A stretch of 8,164 nucleotides of DNA from UBA5195 sp034432755. GTDB lineage: Bacteria > Chloroflexota > Anaerolineae > Anaerolineales > Villigracilaceae. Made by a program: the position numbers and the translations under genes. Each line of letters starts with the position of its first letter. Within the stretch, counting starts at the first letter, position 1. Of the stretch, positions 6,280-8,164 are shown piece after piece. The notes under the pieces were generated by a model. It did no database searches. It was not told the DNA's origin and was given only the letters and a program-made list of their open reading frames with translations. The stretch covers positions 1-8,164 of the forward strand of contig DAOUBQ010000084.1 of the NCBI GenBank assembly GCA_034432755.1, read 5' to 3'.

Positions 6280-7125
6280 ATGGCTGCAGTTTCTGAAATT
6301 CGCCCTTCGCCAATTGCCGGGACGTGGTATCAAGCAAACCCGGAAATTCTTGCGCGCGTGGTGGACGATTTCATAAACCACGCCGCGCTGCCCGAACTGC
6401 ATGGCAAGCCGCTGGCAATCATTGCGCCACATGCCGGGCATATCTATTCAGGGTCGGTGGCCGGGTTTGCCTTTGCCGCTGTCCACCAAACCGCGCCTGA
6501 AGTGGCAGCCGTCGTTTCGCCCATGCACTATCCATATCCATCTCCCTTGATGACCACCGCGCACAACGCTTATGGCACGCCGCTGGGGAGTATTCCAGTC
6601 AATCATGACCTGGTTCTCGATTTAGATAGGAAACTGGCAAGCCGCCTGGGTTTTGGGCTGACCCCAGTTGCCAACGACCCCGAACATTCGCTTGAGATCG
6701 AACTCCCCTTTCTCCAGCGTGCCATTAAATCGGCATTTACCCTGCTACCGGTGATGGTGCGCGCGCAAGACCGCGAAATCTGCCGCATCCTGGGCGAGGC
6801 GCTGGCTGAAACATTGACCGGCAAGAACGCCCTGCTGGTGGCTTCCACCGACCTTTCGCATTTTCACAACGCCGAAACCGCCCAACGGCTCGACCAGGCC
6901 ATGCTGGAGCAGATAGAAGCCTTCTCGCCCGAAGGATTGTTCAGTTTGGAGGAACAGGGCAAAGGGGAGGCCTGCGGGCTGGGGGCGCTAGCCGCTGTGC
7001 TATGGGCAGCCAAAGCCCTGGGAGGGCAAAGCGTCAAGGTGTTGCACTATGCCACTTCGGGCGACGTGACCGGTGATACGCACAACGTGGTCGGCTATGG
7101 GGCCGCAGTGGTACTCAAACCATAA
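6280..7125 (+). CDS. amrB: Memo-family protein (AmmeMemoRadiSam system protein B)
   Basis: A 281-residue member of the MEMO1/AmmeMemoRadiSam protein B family, near the usual family length. Signature blocks are APHAGHIYSG (49-58, H51), SPMHYPYPSP (80-89, H83), YGTPLGSIPVN (98-108), PEHSLEIELPFLQ (134-146), STDLSHF (189-195, D191 and H194) and EACGLGA (230-236, C232). These are the counterparts of the His/Asp/Cys pocket that binds metal in human MEMO1, and all appear intact. The fold is related to LigB-type dioxygenases, but the bacterial reaction is not established. The start is the ATG at 6280, with GGAGG 5 nt upstream; an in-frame GTG at 6268 overlaps that ribosome site and is unlikely. The usual partners, an AMMECR1 protein and the dedicated radical SAM enzyme, are not beside it here. 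The gene ends in a strong terminator. Confidence 0.9.
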   Translation: MAAVSEIRPSPIAGTWYQANPEILARVVDDFINHAALPELHGKPLAIIAPHAGHIYSGSVAGFAFAAVHQTAPEVAAVVSPMHYPYPSPLMTTAHNAYGTPLGSIPVNHDLVLDLDRKLASRLGFGLTPVANDPEHSLEIELPFLQRAIKSAFTLLPVMVRAQDREICRILGEALAETLTGKNALLVASTDLSHFHNAETAQRLDQAMLEQIEAFSPEGLFSLEEQGKGEACGLGALAAVLWAAKALGGQSVKVLHYATSGDVTGDTHNVVGYGAAVVLKP

Positions 7126-7142
7126 TGCAATGACCTGGCACA

Positions 7143-7187
7143 AAAAATGCGCAGCGACCGCTAAAATCAGGGTCGCTGCGCATTTTT
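7143..7187. terminator. Bidirectional intrinsic terminator
   Basis: A 17-bp perfect stem, AAAAATGCGCAGCGACC (7143-7159) with GGTCGCTGCGCATTTTT (7171-7187), encloses an 11-nt loop. The stem is flanked by A on one side and T on the other, so it can stop transcription in both directions. It lies between the convergent Memo-family gene (stop 18 nt before) and the minus-strand GNAT gene (stop 37 nt after), as expected for a shared terminator. Confidence 0.93.
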
Positions 7188-7190
7188 GAG

Positions 7191-7204
7191 GCCGCCTGAG
7201 CGGC
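7191..7204. repeat. Short GC hairpin after the terminator
   Basis: GCCGC (7191-7195) and GCGGC (7200-7204) form a 5-bp stem with a CTGA loop, close to the end of the GNAT transcript. It has no T-run of its own and may only assist the main terminator. Confidence 0.3.
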
Positions 7205-7223
7205 TGGCGGGCAATGGGCAGGC

Positions 7224-7508
7224 TCACTTCAGCAGATCCTGATATTCCAGGTTACGGTCAAGGTAGCCATTAATGAACCAGCAGGTCGAAACGACCCTCA
7301 GCCCATTCGTGCGGGCATACTCTAAACCGGCACGGGCCAGTTTGCTGCCCAGTCCCCGACCTTCCAGCGCCGCCGGGACGCCTGTGTGGGTAAAGGTGAT
7401 TACACCATCGTTGAGCGTATAATCGAGCTCGGCCAGGTGTTCGCCGACCCAAATTTCAAAGCGATTACGGTCTGTATTGTGTTGGACGGTTAATTCTGCG
7501 GTCATCAT
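7224..7508 (-). CDS. Small GNAT-type N-acetyltransferase (Acetyltransf_CG type)
   Basis: A 94-residue protein matching the short GNAT-like family often called Gtn/YidJ-type or Acetyltransf_CG. It has an N-terminal strand pair (RFEIWVGEHLAELDY, 16-30), the block ITFTHTGVPAALEGRGLGSK (37-56) with the acetyl-CoA-binding RGLGSKL loop, and the conserved cysteine region STCWFINGYL (74-83, C76), ending LEYQDLLK. The family usually has HPEY near the end; here it reads RNLEY, a small departure. I chose the tandem ATGATG at 7508-7503 because GGAG (7519-7516) lies 7 nt before the first ATG. A longer frame to 7658 adds 50 residues from an AT-rich, hairpin-bearing leader and has no ribosome site. The substrate is unknown. 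The gene is convergent with the Memo-family gene. Confidence 0.85.
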   Translation of the reverse strand: MMTAELTVQHNTDRNRFEIWVGEHLAELDYTLNDGVITFTHTGVPAALEGRGLGSKLARAGLEYARTNGLRVVSTCWFINGYLDRNLEYQDLLK

Positions 7509-7532
7509 ATTCTTTCTCCAATTTGAAACGTT

Positions 7533-7624
7533 AAACTCTGTTGAGTTTGGGTAAAAAACCCACAGAGGTTGAAAAAGATACGTGAGTGATGAACAATTCA
7601 TACTCATCATATCCAATTTTTGGA
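7533..7624. repeat. AT-rich leader with four small inverted repeats
   Basis: Upstream of the minus-strand GNAT gene are AAACTC/GAGTTT (7533-7538, 7543-7548), GGGT/ACCC (7549-7552, 7558-7561), GAGT(g)ATGAA/TTCATACTC (7584-7593, 7597-7605, one bulge) and TCCAA/TTGGA (7612-7616, 7620-7624). The base composition is clearly richer in A/T than the genes around it. This is probably the untranslated leader and promoter region of the GNAT gene. Whether the hairpins regulate it cannot be told from one sequence. Confidence 0.4.
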
Positions 7625-7629
7625 AATTT

Positions 7630-7635
7630 ACTATA
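7630..7635 (-). promoter_or_regulatory. Possible -10 box for the minus-strand GNAT gene
   Basis: Read on the minus strand this is TATAGT, a five-of-six match to the -10 consensus, in an AT-rich region. The -35 position is poor. Use of this box would give a leader of about 115 nt containing the small hairpins nearby. Confidence 0.25.
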
Positions 7636-7670
7636 CGCTCAAAGGATGACTTCGACATGACCCAAACGGG

Positions 7671-8076
7671 TTATCTTGCGACCAGATAAACGTTTTGGGT
7701 GTCAATGACTTCGATGTTCACACCGGGATGCCCGCTTTGCCGACCTGAATGGACGAGGTGATTGAGGCCGTGACCGTCAAAAAAGGCGAGGCCAACCAAT
7801 GGTGGCAGGTCTACTGGCAGAGCGTCATCGTGGGTGGGCCAAAAATTGATTATGCGAGCGCGAGGCAGGGGAATTGTCCACGGAGTGAAAGATGCCGTCA
7901 TTGAACCGCACCGCGCCGCCGTAGACACTCTGCTTGGGAAATATTTCCCAAACATCTTTCCTGCAAAAAAAAGCATCGAATGCACCCTCCGGTACTATCC
8001 CGTGGCTTTCTCGTGTTTGCCTTGCGGTACCTGGTTTAACAGAATCGGCAGGATAAAAGGATGAGTTAGCCGTAAA
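7671..8076 (-). pseudogene. Frameshifted, start-less coding remnant (unrecognised family)
   Basis: Two minus-strand frames look protein-like and adjoin. The first is open from 8151 and includes GIVPEGAFDAFFCRKDVWEI and YGGAVRFNDGIFHSVDNSPA before a TGA at 7827-7825. The second runs from about 7841 to TAA at 7673-7671 and includes LPPLVGLAFFDGHGLNHLVH and GHPGVNIEVIDTQNVYLVAR. Removing one T from the T5 run (plus-strand A's at 7841-7845) joins them as HNQF-WPTHDDALPVDLPP, giving about 134 continuous residues. Third positions are G/C-rich in both parts. The upstream part has no ATG, GTG or TTG before the internal GTG of YGGAV, and it runs into the repeat at 8078-8147, so the 5' end seems lost. 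Alternatively the 7671-7985 frame alone is a 104-residue gene with a GTG start, or the T-run is a sequencing error. I do not recognise the family. Confidence 0.45.
7934..7951. repeat. Perfect 18-bp palindrome
   Basis: TTGGGAAATATTTCCCAA reads identically on both strands. It has the form of a dimeric regulator site but lies inside the coding remnant, where it encodes part of VWEIFPK, so it may be chance. Confidence 0.4.
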
Positions 8077-8077
8077 A

Positions 8078-8147
8078 CGCCCTATTGAACCGCAAAGACG
8101 CCAGGCACGCGGAGGAAAAATAAGGGCGAATCTTTCGTCTTTGCAGT
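8078..8147. repeat. Interleaved inverted-repeat element at right edge
   Basis: CGCCCTATT (8078-8086) pairs with AATaAGGGCG (8119-8128, one bulged A). ACCGCAAAGACG (8089-8100) pairs with CGTCTTTGCAGT (8136-8147, 11 of 12 positions). The arm order A-B-A'-B' means the two stems overlap as in a pseudoknot, or alternate. The GCAAAGACG arm has the look of a dispersed intergenic repeat. A separate 12-bp palindrome, AAATCATGATTT, lies just beyond (8149-8160). No gene is seen in this stretch. Confidence 0.5.
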
Positions 8148-8164
8148 GAAATCATGATTTTTGC

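Noticed and set aside
7749..7904. Plus-strand short frame MDEVIEAVTVKKGEANQWWQ...
   Set aside because: It is in codon register with the antisense of the minus-strand remnant, is preceded immediately by a stop codon and has no ribosome site. The minus-strand reading is longer and more coherent.
1..8164. CRISPR array, tRNA, rRNA or insertion sequence
   Set aside because: I saw no regularly spaced direct repeats, no tRNA or rRNA signature and no transposase. The inverted repeats at the edges lack any transposase gene in the window.

Overview
The window reads as ordinary chromosome of a moderately GC-rich bacterium. I infer a member of the Chloroflexota (Anaerolineae-like). The basis is the overall look of the proteins: a radical SAM protein and a zinc-finger-less anti-sigma factor of types I associate with that group, strong G/C third-position codon preference, and promoters placed almost on top of start codons. 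That assignment is inference; no rRNA or marker gene is present.

Layout, left to right. Positions 1-253 hold a long inverted repeat (1-75) and an untranslated leader or possible micro-ORF. A two-gene plus-strand unit follows: an uncharacterised radical SAM enzyme with SPASM/twitch-like C-terminal cysteines (254-1147), then a YjbQ-family protein 3 nt downstream (1151-1570). A second plus-strand unit has a YfcC/DcuC-type 12-13 TM carrier (1704-3161) and a DUF2817 M14-like zinc peptidase 3 nt downstream (3165-4265); together they suggest uptake and cytoplasmic hydrolysis of a peptide or acyl-amino acid. After a short region rich in alternating complementary hexamers comes an ECF-type sigma factor (4342-4950), whose stop codon overlaps the start of its presumed membrane anti-sigma factor (4947-5687). 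Two single plus-strand genes follow: a zinc-ribbon NUDIX hydrolase (5740-6228) and a Memo-family protein, AmmeMemoRadiSam system protein B type (6280-7125).

A strong bidirectional terminator (7143-7187) separates the plus-strand genes from a convergent minus-strand gene for a small GNAT-type protein (7224-7508). Beyond it, positions 7509-8164 hold no intact gene that I can recognise. There is an AT-rich leader with several small hairpins, a minus-strand coding remnant (about 7671-8076) that looks frameshifted in a T-run and lacks a start, and at the right edge an element with two interleaved inverted repeats (8078-8147).

I did not find a clearly new defence or mobile system. The most interesting points are the sigma/anti-sigma pair with an apparently leaderless promoter, the uncharacterised radical SAM/YjbQ pair, the carrier/peptidase pair, the interleaved inverted repeats in two places, and the decayed gene at the right end.
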